Numbered from the stretch's first letter, positions 47,498 through 57,068 are shown. The stretch: DNA of 64,000 nt from Flavivirga aquatica (GCF_001747085.1 NZ_MDJD01000054.1:1116001-1180000); one strand, 5' to 3'. Notes: generated by a model from the sequence alone, not told the origin. Translations and numbers: made by a program.

Positions 47498-47514
47498 ATA
47501 ATAAATTTTAAAAT

Positions 47515-48768
47515 ATGGCTTATTTATTCACTTCAGAAAGTGTTTCTGAAGGACACCCAGATAAGGTCGCAGATCAAATTAGTGATGCACTTATTGACAA
47601 TTTTTTAGCTTTTGATAAAGATTCTAAAGTTGCTTGTGAAACCTTAGTAACAACAGGTCAAGTAGTTCTTGCTGGTGAAGTAAAATCGACTACATACTTA
47701 GACGTTCAAAAAATTGCTAGGGATACCATTAATAAAATTGGTTATACCAAAGGCGAATATATGTTTGATGGTAATTCATGTGGAGTACTTTCTGCTATTC
47801 ACGAACAATCAGACGATATAAACAGAGGTGTTGATCGTGCGAGTAAAGAACAACAAGGTGCTGGTGACCAAGGAATGATGTTTGGTTACGCTACTAATGA
47901 AACTGAAAACTTTATGCCTTTGGCTTTAGATTTGTCTCATCTTATTCTTATAGAATTAGCTTCTTTACGTAAAGAAAATAAGGACATCACTTATTTAAGA
48001 CCAGACTCTAAAAGTCAGGTAACTATTGAATATAGTGACGACAATATCCCACAACGTATTGATGCTATTGTAGTTTCTACACAGCATGATGATTTTGGTG
48101 ACGATGAGACTATGCTTAACAAAATTAGAAAAGACATTGTTGATATTCTAATACCTAGAGTAATTGCTAAACTTCCAGAATCTATCCAAAAATTATTTAA
48201 TGATGATATTAAATATCACATTAATCCAACTGGAAAGTTTGTTATTGGAGGCCCTCATGGAGACACGGGACTAACTGGTCGTAAAATTATTGTGGATACT
48301 TATGGTGGAAAAGGTGCACATGGCGGTGGTGCTTTTTCTGGAAAAGACCCTAGTAAAGTAGATAGAAGTGCAGCGTATGCGACTAGACATATTGCTAAAA
48401 ATTTAGTGGCTGCCGGTGTTGCTAATGAAATTTTAGTACAAGTTAGTTACGCTATTGGGGTTGTAGAACCTATGGGAGTTTTTGTTGAGACCTATGGTAC
48501 TTGCCCTTTTAATATGACAGATGGAGAAATTGCAGAAAAAGTATCTCAAATATTTGATATGCGTCCATTTGCTATTGAAGAACGTTTAAAATTACGTGCT
48601 CCTATGTACAGCGAAACTGCAGCTTACGGACATATGGGACGTAAAAACGAAACAGTTTCAAAAACATTTAAACAACCAAATGGCGAATCTAAAACTCTTG
48701 ATGTAGAATTATTTACTTGGGAAAAACTAGATTATGTTAATAAAGTAAAAGAAGCGTTTAAGTTGTAA
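47515..48768 (+). CDS. metK: S-adenosylmethionine synthetase
   Basis: 417 residues. Signature motifs: [17 protein letters not shown] (9-25), [12 protein letters not shown] (about 117-128), [21 protein letters not shown] (about 243-263) and [19 protein letters not shown] (about 269-287). It makes SAM from methionine and ATP in the cytoplasm. Transcribed alone between a candidate SAM-binding leader and a terminator, so product feedback through the leader RNA is the likely control. The SAM it makes also serves RlmB in this window. Confidence 0.97.
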   Translation: MAYLFTSESVSEGHPDKVADQISDALIDNFLAFDKDSKVACETLVTTGQVVLAGEVKSTTYLDVQKIARDTINKIGYTKGEYMFDGNSCGVLSAIHEQSDDINRGVDRASKEQQGAGDQGMMFGYATNETENFMPLALDLSHLILIELASLRKENKDITYLRPDSKSQVTIEYSDDNIPQRIDAIVVSTQHDDFGDDETMLNKIRKDIVDILIPRVIAKLPESIQKLFNDDIKYHINPTGKFVIGGPHGDTGLTGRKIIVDTYGGKGAHGGGAFSGKDPSKVDRSAAYATRHIAKNLVAAGVANEILVQVSYAIGVVEPMGVFVETYGTCPFNMTDGEIAEKVSQIFDMRPFAIEERLKLRAPMYSETAAYGHMGRKNETVSKTFKQPNGESKTLDVELFTWEKLDYVNKVKEAFKL

Positions 48769-48787
48769 AACTTAGTCATTAAATACA

Positions 48788-48822
48788 CAAGCCTCATAAT
48801 TAAATTTATGAGGCTTTTTGTT
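48788..48822 (+). terminator. Intrinsic terminator after metK
   Basis: An 11-bp perfect stem AAGCCTCATAA / TTATGAGGCTT (48788-48798 with 48805-48815), 6-nt loop and a T-rich tail. Starts 19 nt after the stop codon. Confidence 0.85.
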
Positions 48823-48871
48823 TTATATGGGATTACAATCGAAGTAAAAAATAAGACACGAAACTATTATA

Positions 48872-48898
48872 CCATTTCGGATATAAAATGATTTTACT
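48872..48898 (+). repeat. Left terminal inverted repeat of the IS630-type element
   Basis: Starts CCATTTC and contains AAAATGATTTTA; 20 of 27 positions match the reverse complement of 49960-49986. Confidence 0.75.
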
Positions 48899-48917
48899 AT
48901 CTTTGTGTTATATGTGA

Positions 48918-49980
48918 AAAGTATTAAATACACCAATATCAGAAACATTAGAAGAACTAAATAGTTACAAGACAGAGGTTCATAATTATAAATCATCAAA
49001 GCAATTAGACTGCTTACTCCTATTTAAGAAAAACAAATACCTTCGCTTAGAAGTATTAGCCTTAGAATTAGAAATAAGCGTCACTACTTTACGCAGATGG
49101 CTAAATAAATATCGTTCAAAAGGTATTGTTGATTTTTTAAAGAAAGAGACTCGTAACCGTCCTTATTCAATTATTACAGAGGAAATTCATGAAGGCTTAA
49201 AAAAAAGACTTCATGATCCAGAGAACTCATTTAATGGGTTTTGGGATGCTCAAAAATGGATAGAAGAAACTTATGGAGTTAAAGTAAATTATAAATCATT
49301 GTGGAGCCATATTACTCACAAATTAAATGGTAGCTTAAAAATTCCAAGGAAGAGTAATGTAAAAAAGAACAAAGAAGCAGAAGCTGAGTTTTTTAAAACT
49401 CCCTAATACACTCACCGACCTTAGAAATAGTCTAAATAAAGATAAGTTTGATACTATCAATCTATATTTTCAAGATGAGGCTCGGTTTGGCTTAAAAACA
49501 ATTGTTGGTTATTGTTTGTCAGCAATAGGAGTGCGTCCAAAAGTGAATTATCAACACAAATTTGCTAACACGTATTTATGGGGAAGCTATTCTCCAATTA
49601 ATGGAGATTGTTTTGTCTGGGAAATAAATGGAGTAGATTCTCATATATTTGAGATGTATTTAAAAGAATTTTCTAAACAAAACCCCAGAGAATTCAAAAT
49701 AGTTGTTATTGATAACGCTGGCTTTCATGCTTCTCAAAATTTAGAAATTCCAGAAAATATTTATCTTTTAAGAATCCCGCCATATAGTCCAGAATTAAAT
49801 CCTTGTGAACAAATATGGCAGTATATAAAACAACGTTTTAAAAATAAACAATTTGAAAATATTGAACTATTAAAAAAATGGTTATATCAAATGGTTTATG
49901 ATATGGATGCTAATTTGAGTAAATCGATTGTAAGCAATCATCATTATAACGATATATTCAATAAAATCATATTAAAATAG
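48918..49980 (+). pseudogene. IS630-family transposase, frame broken
   Basis: Part 1 (48918-49403) encodes an N-terminal helix-turn-helix head (LDCLLLFKKNKYLRLEVLALELEISVTTLRRWLNKYRSKG) and the winged region (FNGFWDAQKWIEETYGVKVNYKSLW). At 49389-49398 (GAG, six T, four A) the frame must move by +1 to continue as the DDE domain (LYFQDEARFGL, IVVIDNAGFH, LLRIPPYSPELNPCEQIWQYIKQRF), which gives the Asp-Asp-Glu triad. The best ATG (48912) is followed at once by TGA in the coding frame. The stop codon (49978-49980) lies inside the right repeat. Two lesions make it probably inactive; a +1 recoding cannot be excluded. Confidence 0.82.
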
Positions 49981-49986
49981 AAATGG
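49960..49986 (-). repeat. Right terminal inverted repeat of the IS630-type element
   Basis: Ends GAAATGG before the flanking TA; contains TAAAATCATATT, the partner of the inner part of the left repeat. Confidence 0.75.
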
Positions 49987-50189
49987 TATTATTCATAAAA
50001 TAAAGAATAGAATATTTAGTTGATCAATTATTTTTAATAATACGTTAATCGAAATTTTGACAAAAAGTAAAAACCAACCTCTCCCATTAGCTTCTGTTTT
50101 TAAGCGCTTAAATACGTTTGCTTGGAATTCATAATATTTCGCCCTATTTTAACCAAAACAAAAATACAACCACTTCAATTTACTCAAAA

Positions 50190-50978
50190 ATGAAATCAAC
50201 ATTACAAAACTCAATTGTGAGCGTATTGTTATTGTTAGGATTGTCTTTAACAACAATAAGCGCCCAACAAGCAGATAAAAAATCTCAAGAATTGTTAGAT
50301 GCATTAATAAAATTAAATGGAGGCTATGAGCATTTAGCAAGTAAAAAAGATGTTGAATTCACCTATGTATATGAAGTTCTTGGAAAAGGAAAAGATGTTT
50401 CTCTTGAGCGCTATATTTTTAATGGAGAACACTCTTGGGCTAAATACGAACAACACGAAAGACATGTTTTACCAAAACATAAGGGAATTGCTATTCAATC
50501 TTCAGTTAATGGTGTCTCTAAAATTACTTTAGACGGAAAAGAAATTAAAGACCCTAATGAAGTGAAATGGACTATTTTTCTACGTAAAGTAAATTTCTAT
50601 TGGTTTAGCATGATGCATAAACTAATGGACCCTGGAACAGTTTATAAATATTTAGGTACCGAAAAAGTAAATGGTATTACCTACGACAAAGTTAGTTTGA
50701 AGTATGAGTCGAGTGTTACCAAAAAAAAATATAATGATGAGTTCATTTTGTATTTCAACCCTAAAACACATTTAATTGACGAATTTTATTTTACAATAGC
50801 TGAATTTGGATTTACAAAACCAGAAATGCGTATGACTGTGACTTACAATAAACTTGATGGCTTGTATATTCCTACTGAAAGAAAATCGTATCACGAAAAT
50901 GGAAAAGTAAAAGGCATTTACACTTTTAAAGACATCAAATTCAATAACGGTTTTAAAGCAGAGAATTTTAAAATATAA
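50190..50978 (+). CDS. Secreted protein of unknown function, first of a tandem paralogous pair
   Basis: 262 residues from the ATG at 50190, where a clean signal peptide begins (NSIVSVLLLLGLSLTTISAQ); an upstream in-frame start would add 24 polar residues before it. The mature part begins KKSQELLDALIKLNGGYEHLASKKDVEFTY and continues as beta strands (ERYIFNGEHSWAKYEQHE, YFNPKTHLIDEFYFT, KLDGLYIPTERKSY), like an LolA/DUF6503-type half-barrel. Its closest relative is the next gene, 10 bp downstream. Function unknown; the fold guess is weak. Confidence 0.8.
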   Translation: MKSTLQNSIVSVLLLLGLSLTTISAQQADKKSQELLDALIKLNGGYEHLASKKDVEFTYVYEVLGKGKDVSLERYIFNGEHSWAKYEQHERHVLPKHKGIAIQSSVNGVSKITLDGKEIKDPNEVKWTIFLRKVNFYWFSMMHKLMDPGTVYKYLGTEKVNGITYDKVSLKYESSVTKKKYNDEFILYFNPKTHLIDEFYFTIAEFGFTKPEMRMTVTYNKLDGLYIPTERKSYHENGKVKGIYTFKDIKFNNGFKAENFKI

Positions 50979-50988
50979 TAATTCAAAT

Positions 50989-51765
50989 ATGAAATTCAAA
51001 AACTTAACAATAATCATAGCAATATGCTTTTTAGCACTTACTGTAAATGCTCAAAAAACAGACGATAAATCAAAAGAACTATTAGACAACTTATTTAAAG
51101 TTAATGGAGGTTACAAACATTTAGCGAGCAAAAAAGATGTTGAATTCACTTATGAATATCGCCTATATGGAGAAGTAAAAGACATTTCCTTAGAACGTCA
51201 TATTTTTAATGGAGAACACTCTTGGGGAAGGTATGATTTCCACGATCACCATGTATTGCCTAACAGAAAAGGGGTCGCCATTCAATCTTTAGTTCATGGA
51301 AAACCTTCAATCACTTTAGATGGAAAAAAAATAACAGATAAAAAAGCAATCGAAGGCACAGTTTTTCTTCGTAAAGTAAACTTATATTGGTTTGCCATGA
51401 TGTACAAACTACAAGATCTTGGAACAATTTATAAGTACTTAGGGACTCAAACAATAGAAAAAACTACTTACCACAAAGTAAGTTTAAGTTATGATGAAAG
51501 TGTAACCAAAAAGAAATTCAATGATGAATATATTTTATACTTCAATCCTGAAACACATTTAATTGATGAATTTTATTTTTCATTACCTGAAATGGGCTTC
51601 AATAAGCCAACCATTAGAATGTCTTTAGAATATAAACTTATTGATGGCTTATATGTTGCTACGATTAGAAAGATATATGACAAAAAAGGAAAAGTTAGAG
51701 GACACTATACAACAAAGAATATTAAATTTAATAATGGCTTCAAAGCAGAGGATTTTAAATTATAG
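50989..51765 (+). CDS. Secreted protein of unknown function, second of a tandem paralogous pair
   Basis: 258 residues, signal peptide MKFKNLTIIIAICFLALTVNAQ. Residue patterns follow its neighbour almost throughout (KVNGGYKHLASKKDVEFTY, RHIFNGEHSWGRYDFHDHH, YFNPETHLIDEFYFSLPEMGF, KNIKFNNGFKAEDFKL), so the pair arose by tandem duplication and is co-transcribed. The ends (NGGYxHLASKKDVEFTY and IKFNNGFKAExFK) are the most conserved. No catalytic motif seen. Confidence 0.8.
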   Translation: MKFKNLTIIIAICFLALTVNAQKTDDKSKELLDNLFKVNGGYKHLASKKDVEFTYEYRLYGEVKDISLERHIFNGEHSWGRYDFHDHHVLPNRKGVAIQSLVHGKPSITLDGKKITDKKAIEGTVFLRKVNLYWFAMMYKLQDLGTIYKYLGTQTIEKTTYHKVSLSYDESVTKKKFNDEYILYFNPETHLIDEFYFSLPEMGFNKPTIRMSLEYKLIDGLYVATIRKIYDKKGKVRGHYTTKNIKFNNGFKAEDFKL

Positions 51766-51874
51766 TAATAATGAATATTATAGATTTAAAATTAGACACT
51801 CTAATGTACATTTAAAAACAGTCTATTAAAGTTGTATAAGAAAACAATAAAGATTTAACACATAATAAAATTCC

Positions 51875-51906
51875 CTAGCTCTAATTACTAATATAATTAG
51901 AGCTAG
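51875..51906. terminator. Perfect hairpin between convergent genes
   Basis: A 13-bp perfect stem CTAGCTCTAATTA / TAATTAGAGCTAG (51875-51887, 51894-51906) with a 6-nt loop, midway between the end of the paralogue pair and the end of thyA. It lacks a clear U tract on either side but is well placed to end both transcripts. Confidence 0.6.
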
Positions 51907-51948
51907 ATATATAATAATCATTCAAGAAGTTAAAACAAAAACTCCTGA

Positions 51949-52773
51949 TTATATAGCTACTTTTCCTTTAATATGCGGATGTGGATTATAATCTATTAAA
52001 GTAAAATCTTCAAAAGTAAAATCAAAAATATCTTTTACATCTGGGTTAATTTCAATTTTTGGTAATGGTCTCAATTCTCTTGAAAGCTGTAATTCTAATT
52101 GTTCATAGTGGTTACTATAAATATGCGCATCTCCAAACGTATGAATAAATTCCCCAGCTTCATAACCACAAACTTGAGCCATCATCATAGTAAATAATGC
52201 ATAAGATGCTATATTAAAAGGAACACCTAAAAAAATATCTGCACTACGTTGATACAATTGACAAGATAATTTACCATTTGCTACATAAAATTGAAAAAAA
52301 GCATGACAAGGCGGTAACGCTGCTTTACCATTTGCTACATTTTCATCAAAAGATTTAGAAGTATCTGGTAACACCGATGGATTCCAAGCAGAAACTAACA
52401 TTCTACGGCTATTAGGATTGTTTTTTAACGAATAAATAACTTCTTTTATTTGATCTATTTCATCACTATTCCAATTACGCCATTGGTGACCGTAAACAGG
52501 TCCTAAATCTCCATTTTTATCAGCCCATTCATTCCAAATACGCACACCATTTTCAGTTAAATACTTAATATTTGTATCTCCCTTTAAAAACCAAAGTAAC
52601 TCATAAACAATAGATTTTAAGTGTAATTTTTTAGTGGTTACCATAGGAAACCCTTCTCTCAAATCGAATCGCATTTGATAACCAAAAACACTTTTTGTTC
52701 CTGTTCCTGTACGATCTCCTTTTTCGTTACCTTGCTCTAAAACGTGTTTTACTAAGTCGTGATATTGCTGCAT
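51949..52773 (-). CDS. thyA: Thymidylate synthase
   Basis: 274 residues from the ATG at 52773 ([15 protein letters not shown]); an upstream start adds ten unconserved residues. Folate/dUMP motifs: [18 protein letters not shown], the catalytic Cys156 in [13 protein letters not shown], and [24 protein letters not shown]. It methylates dUMP to dTMP using methylene-tetrahydrofolate. It follows the nupC-like transporter by 182 bp in the same direction. Confidence 0.97.
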   Translation of the reverse strand: MQQYHDLVKHVLEQGNEKGDRTGTGTKSVFGYQMRFDLREGFPMVTTKKLHLKSIVYELLWFLKGDTNIKYLTENGVRIWNEWADKNGDLGPVYGHQWRNWNSDEIDQIKEVIYSLKNNPNSRRMLVSAWNPSVLPDTSKSFDENVANGKAALPPCHAFFQFYVANGKLSCQLYQRSADIFLGVPFNIASYALFTMMMAQVCGYEAGEFIHTFGDAHIYSNHYEQLELQLSRELRPLPKIEINPDVKDIFDFTFEDFTLIDYNPHPHIKGKVAI

Positions 52774-52955
52774 ATTATTTACTACATTCGACTCCCTAAA
52801 CACAAACTTAGACAGGAATCTTATTAAATTATAATGAAACTTTAATTAGGGTTAAAAATAAAAAAAACAGCATATATAAATCTTAGATACTTCAATATAT
52901 ATTATAAAGTTATCAACTATTGGTAGAAGCATCTGTTGTCTATATAAGAATTAAA

Positions 52956-54479
52956 TTACCCTATAATCATTCCGGCAATAGTTGCCGAAATTAAAGAAGC
53001 TATAGTACCTCCAATTAAAGCTTTCATTCCAAATTTAGATAATGTTTTTCGTTGCCCAGGTGCTAAAGAACCAATACCTCCAATTTGAATCCCTATAGAT
53101 GCAAAATTAGCAAAACCACATAGCATATAAGTTGCCATGATTATAGATTTCTCATAATTTAAATGAATCGCATTCGTAACATTTTTTAAATCTGCTAATT
53201 GTATATATCCTATAAATTCACTTGCTGCCAATTTTATACCTAAAAGTTGCCCCATTAAAGCCATATCTTCTCTAGCAACCCCAATAAGCCACATAAGAGG
53301 AGCAAAAGCATAGCCTAAAATAAGTTCAAGCGATAAGCTTTTATACGATGTATTACTTGCAATCCAGTTATTTATAGATGATACATCTCCAACCCAACCC
53401 AAAATACCATTAAACATAGCTATAAATGCGACGAATACCAAAAGCATTGCTCCTACATTAACAGCAAGCTTTAAGCCTTCTGTAGTACCATTAGCAATAG
53501 CATCTAAAAAGTTTGAACCTATTTTATCTTGAGATACCGAAACATCTGTATTAACATTTTCGGTTTGTGGATAAAGTATTTTTGAAATCACTATAGCTCC
53601 TGGAGCTGCCATAACGGAAGCTGCTAAAAGATGTTTTGCATAAAACAATCTTAAAACAGGATCGTCACCACCCAAAAAGCCAATATAAGCTGCTAGCACA
53701 GCTCCAGCAACGGTTGCCATACCACCAATCATAACTAAAAGCATTTCGGACTTATTCATTTTTTCTAAATAAGCCTTAATTAAAAGAGGTGCTTCAGTTT
53801 GTCCTAAAAAGATATTTCCTGCAACACTTAAACTTTCCGCTCCAGATATTTTTAAAGCTTTAGAAAGCAACCAAGCCATAACTCTTACTACTCTTTGAAT
53901 AATTCCTAAATAAAACAATACAGATGTTAAAGCTGAAAAGAATATAATGGTTGGTAATACTTGAAAAGCAAAAATGAATCCAAAAGTATCCATATCAACA
54001 ACTAAACCTTCAAATAAAAATTTACTTCCTGCTCTTGTAAAATCTAAAACACTAACAAATAGACCTCCCACAAATTCAAAAATACTTTTAATGAATTCTA
54101 CCTTTAAAACACCTATCGCAATCAATAACTGGAAAGCTAATCCTATGCCAACAATTTTCCAATTAATAGCTTTCTTATTACTACTAAAAAGAAATGCAAT
54201 AAATACTAAAGAAATCATTCCTAAAATACCTCGCCACAAACTATTTATTGAAAACCCTTGACTTGAAATTATAGCACCTTCAGCTACATCTACTGTTCTT
54301 ATTTCAGAGACATCTTCTTTTTTTATATTTAATTTGCTAGTTTCAATTGAGTCAGTTTCTACAAGAACTATAGAAGTTTCCTGTACAGCATCTAATTTTA
54401 CAGTTTTGTCTAAATTTTGCGCTATAAGAGTATTAAGACCTAAAAAGATTGCAATAAAAAGCAAAAATAACTTTCTCAT
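52956..54479 (-). CDS. Concentrative nucleoside transporter (NupC/CNT family)
   Basis: 507 residues. The core (about 85-507) is a CNT permease with many membrane segments and the conserved GQTEAPLLIKAYLEKMNKSEMLLVMIGGMATVAGAVLAAYIG (about 225-265) and YMLCGFANFASIGIQIGGIG (about 455-475). An N-terminal extension of about 75 residues starts with a signal-like segment (LFLLFIAIFLGLNTLIAQ) and a Thr/Glu-rich linker before the first permease helix, which is longer than in classical NupC. It imports nucleosides with sodium or protons. Placed between the nuclease-like gene and thyA, so it fits a nucleotide-supply group. Confidence 0.92.
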   Translation of the reverse strand: MRKLFLLFIAIFLGLNTLIAQNLDKTVKLDAVQETSIVLVETDSIETSKLNIKKEDVSEIRTVDVAEGAIISSQGFSINSLWRGILGMISLVFIAFLFSSNKKAINWKIVGIGLAFQLLIAIGVLKVEFIKSIFEFVGGLFVSVLDFTRAGSKFLFEGLVVDMDTFGFIFAFQVLPTIIFFSALTSVLFYLGIIQRVVRVMAWLLSKALKISGAESLSVAGNIFLGQTEAPLLIKAYLEKMNKSEMLLVMIGGMATVAGAVLAAYIGFLGGDDPVLRLFYAKHLLAASVMAAPGAIVISKILYPQTENVNTDVSVSQDKIGSNFLDAIANGTTEGLKLAVNVGAMLLVFVAFIAMFNGILGWVGDVSSINNWIASNTSYKSLSLELILGYAFAPLMWLIGVAREDMALMGQLLGIKLAASEFIGYIQLADLKNVTNAIHLNYEKSIIMATYMLCGFANFASIGIQIGGIGSLAPGQRKTLSKFGMKALIGGTIASLISATIAGMIIG

Positions 54480-54494
54480 AATTTTAAATAGGTA

Positions 54495-55118
54495 CTATCC
54501 TCTTTTAGAGATTTCATCACGAATATGTGCTGCCTTTTCATAATCTTCATCATTAACGGCTTCTTCCAGTAATTGATGTAATTCTTCTAAGGTTTTTTCT
54601 TTGAAACTTTCTGAGGGAGAATCTGTTTCTAATTCACTAGAAACTAGATCGTCCATTAAAATACTATCTTGATTTTCTTCGTTTTCATCTTCCTTTTTAG
54701 GGTTTACTTTTAAGTAAATACCTGCTTTATCAAGAATGTTTTTATAGGTGAAAATGGGTGCTTGAAAACGAAGCGCTAAAGCTATAGCATCACTAGTTCT
54801 AGCATCGATAATCTCTTCAATCTTATCTCGCTCGCATATTAAGCTTGAATAAAAAACGCCATCAACTAATTTATGAATGATAACTTGCTTTACAACAATA
54901 TCGAATCTATCTGCAAAATTTTTAAACAAATCGTGCGTTAACGGTCTTGGTGGACTAATCTCTTTCTCCAAAGCTATAGCAATAGATTGTGCCTCAAAAG
55001 CACCAATAACAATTGGAAGTTTGCGATCGCCATCTACTTCATTTAAAATTAAAGCGTAAGCGCCATTTTGTGTTTGGCTATAGGATATGCCTTTTATGTT
55101 TAATCTTACTAGACTCAT
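54495..55118 (-). CDS. Bifunctional nuclease-domain protein (BFN/DUF151) with C-terminal UvrB/C motif
   Basis: 207 residues. The BFN domain (about 1-135; LNIKGISYSQTQNGAYALILNEVDGDRKLPIVIGAFEAQSIAIALE, DARTSDAIALALRFQAPIF) is followed by an acidic linker and a UVR motif (about 172-207; LEELHQLLEEAVNDEDYEKAAHIRDEISKRG). The plant relative has nuclease activity; the bacterial role is not settled. It is 15 bp upstream of the nupC-like gene and about 160 bp after etfA. Confidence 0.9.
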   Translation of the reverse strand: MSLVRLNIKGISYSQTQNGAYALILNEVDGDRKLPIVIGAFEAQSIAIALEKEISPPRPLTHDLFKNFADRFDIVVKQVIIHKLVDGVFYSSLICERDKIEEIIDARTSDAIALALRFQAPIFTYKNILDKAGIYLKVNPKKEDENEENQDSILMDDLVSSELETDSPSESFKEKTLEELHQLLEEAVNDEDYEKAAHIRDEISKRG

Positions 55119-55280
55119 AATTTATGAAAACGCAAAGAACTGCTTAAATTAGAACTTTACCAAACTGTTTCTTACAGATTTAAGTATTAAATGCTAATTT
55201 AAGTAGTTCTTAAGGACTTTACAATGTATAAAAAAAATAATACCAAATAAACTTCTAAATGATTTATTATGAATCTGATA

Positions 55281-56240
55281 TTATTGCTGTGCTTTAAAAG
55301 CTTTTAATTTTTCTATTAATTCTGGAACAACTTGAAAAGCATCTCCAACCACACCATAATCTGCTGCTTTAAAGAAAGGAGCCTCTGTATCTGTATTTAT
55401 AACTACTTTTACTTTTGATGCATTAATTCCTGCCAAATGCTGAATAGCTCCAGAAATACCAATAGCTATATAAAGGTTTGAAGCTACAGGCTTTCCTGTT
55501 TGTCCTACGTGCTCACTGTGCGGTCTCCATCCTAAATCTGAAACAGGCTTAGAGCATGCAGTAGCAGCACCTAAGACATCTGCTAATTCTTCAATCATAC
55601 CCCAATTTTCAGGACCTTTTAAACCACGACCAGCAGAAACAACAATTTCAGCATCTGCTATGGTAACTTTGTCTGTAGCTTTATCTACAGATTCTACAGT
55701 AATCCCTAAATCTGGAATTGAAGGCGTAAAGTCTTCCGCGGAAGCGCTACCTGCACTTTCAACCAATCCAAAAGAATTATTAGAAACACCTACAATTTTT
55801 ACCTCAGTATTTATTTGAGTCCTTTCAAATGCTTTATTTGTAAAAGCTGAACGTTTTACAATAAAAGGATTTGTATTTGAAGGCACTTCGACAACATTAG
55901 AAACGTAGCCCGCATTTAAACCAACAGCTAAAAGTGGCGCAAGATATTTACTATCTGCACTAGAACTAACAACTATTACCTTTGCTCCTTCACTTTCTGC
56001 GGCTTGTTTTATAACTTCTGCATAAGCATTAGCGTTAAATGCATCTAGTTGAGTATTCTTTACATTTAAAACTTTATCTGTACCATAAGCACCTAAAGCA
56101 TTAGTATCGTTTGCGTTTATTGCTAGAGCAGTAACTGTAGTTCCTAATTCATTTGCAATAGCTTTTGCATAAGATGCAACTTCTAAAGCTGTTTTTTTAA
56201 ACGCTCCTTGTTCTGATTCTGTATATACTAAAACGGACAT
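55281..56240 (-). CDS. etfA: Electron transfer flavoprotein alpha subunit
   Basis: 319 residues. The N-terminal half is the ETF alpha/beta domain; the C-terminal half is the FAD-binding domain with SAGRGLKGPENWGMIEELADVLGAA, SKPVSDLGWRPHSEHVGQTGK and LYIAIGISGAIQHLAGI, followed by NTDTEAPFFKAADYGVVGD. It carries electrons from acyl-CoA dehydrogenases to ETF-quinone oxidoreductase. It lies 81 bp after etfB. A GC-rich TTCCGCGGAAGCG word falls in codons near 55740. Confidence 0.96.
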   Translation of the reverse strand: MSVLVYTESEQGAFKKTALEVASYAKAIANELGTTVTALAINANDTNALGAYGTDKVLNVKNTQLDAFNANAYAEVIKQAAESEGAKVIVVSSSADSKYLAPLLAVGLNAGYVSNVVEVPSNTNPFIVKRSAFTNKAFERTQINTEVKIVGVSNNSFGLVESAGSASAEDFTPSIPDLGITVESVDKATDKVTIADAEIVVSAGRGLKGPENWGMIEELADVLGAATACSKPVSDLGWRPHSEHVGQTGKPVASNLYIAIGISGAIQHLAGINASKVKVVINTDTEAPFFKAADYGVVGDAFQVVPELIEKLKAFKAQQ

Positions 56241-56321
56241 AAATCTTTAATTTTTAAAATTCAAGAACCAAATTCCAAATATCAAGTATTTGGTTTTAGG
56301 TTTTGAGTATTGGAATTTGTT

Positions 56322-57068
56322 TTAAATCACTTTTGCTTCGTTATGAAGTAAGCTTACTAATTCATCTAAATTATCTGAAGAAACTAAAGTTACTGCACCT
56401 TTTGGAGCAGGTTTCTCAAATGACACCGATGTTGTCTCTACATCTGTATCTATAGGCTCTACCACAGTTAGAGGTTTTTTACGCGCCATCATAATACCTC
56501 TCATATTTGGTATACGTAAATCGCTTTCTTCAACCAATCCTTTTTGTCCTCCAATAACTAAAGGAAGTGTTGTAGTAACACTTTCTTTACCTCCATCAAT
56601 TTCTCTTGTAGCCTTAACAGAAACCCCATCTATTTCAAGACTAATACAATTAGTTACAAAATTAGCTTGAAGTAAGCCTGCTAAAACACCAGGCACCATA
56701 CCTCCATTATAATCTATAGATTCTCGCCCTGCAATAACTAAATCGTAAGCACCATCTTTAACAACATTTGCCAATTGTTTTGCAACAGAGAAACCATCTA
56801 CTGCTGGTGTGTTTACACGAATTGCAGCATCAGCACCTATAGCTAAAGCTTTACGTAGTGTTGGTTCTGTTTCTGCTCCACCAACATTAACAACAGTAAC
56901 ATTTGCTCCTTGTTTTTCTTTGAACCACATGGCACGAGTTAAACCGAACTCATCATTGGGGTTAATTACAAACTGTACACCATTGGTATCAAATTTAGTA
57001 TCACCTTCAGTGAAATTAATTTTAGAAGTGGTGTCAGGAACATGACTAATGCACACTAATATTTTCAT
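56322..57068 (-). CDS. etfB: Electron transfer flavoprotein beta subunit
   Basis: 248 residues. KILVCISHVPDTTSKI at the N-terminus, the AMP-binding AGRESIDYNGGMVPGVLAGLLQ segment, and the ETF-beta signature TREIDGGKESVTTTLPLVIGGQKGL followed by RIPNMRGIMMARKKP (the recognition loop). Partner of EtfA. First gene of the minus-strand group etfB-etfA-nuclease-nupC-thyA, whose order I recall as conserved in Flavobacteriaceae. An unusual 40-bp palindrome lies 130 bp upstream. Confidence 0.96.
   Translation of the reverse strand: MKILVCISHVPDTTSKINFTEGDTKFDTNGVQFVINPNDEFGLTRAMWFKEKQGANVTVVNVGGAETEPTLRKALAIGADAAIRVNTPAVDGFSVAKQLANVVKDGAYDLVIAGRESIDYNGGMVPGVLAGLLQANFVTNCISLEIDGVSVKATREIDGGKESVTTTLPLVIGGQKGLVEESDLRIPNMRGIMMARKKPLTVVEPIDTDVETTSVSFEKPAPKGAVTLVSSDNLDELVSLLHNEAKVI

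Larger units (their letters stand above)
48872..49986 (+). mobile_element. IS630-type insertion sequence with a disrupted transposase
   Basis: 1115 bp bounded by about 27-bp imperfect inverted repeats (48872-48898 and 49960-49986) and flanked on both sides by TA (48870-48871, 49987-49988), the IS630/Tc1-mariner target duplication. It encodes one IS630-like transposase split by a frame change. A perfect -7 box TATCTTTG (48898-48905) lies just inside the left end and would drive it. It sits between metK and a pair of secreted paralogues without breaking any gene. Confidence 0.85.

Noticed and set aside
47366-47500. SAM-I (S-box) riboswitch in the metK leader
   Set aside because: GCAACC and TGCTAAA are present, but the GGAGGGA..GGCCC..GAUGAAACC part of SAM-I is missing. 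The P1-loop-GCTAAA order fits SAM-II better.
49389-49406. Programmed -1 frameshift in the IS630 transposase
   Set aside because: Joining the halves needs a +1 shift; the T6A4 run would slip to the wrong frame by -1.
50118-50189. Upstream start for the first paralogue
   Set aside because: It would place 24 mostly polar residues before a normal signal peptide, and its paralogue has no such extension.
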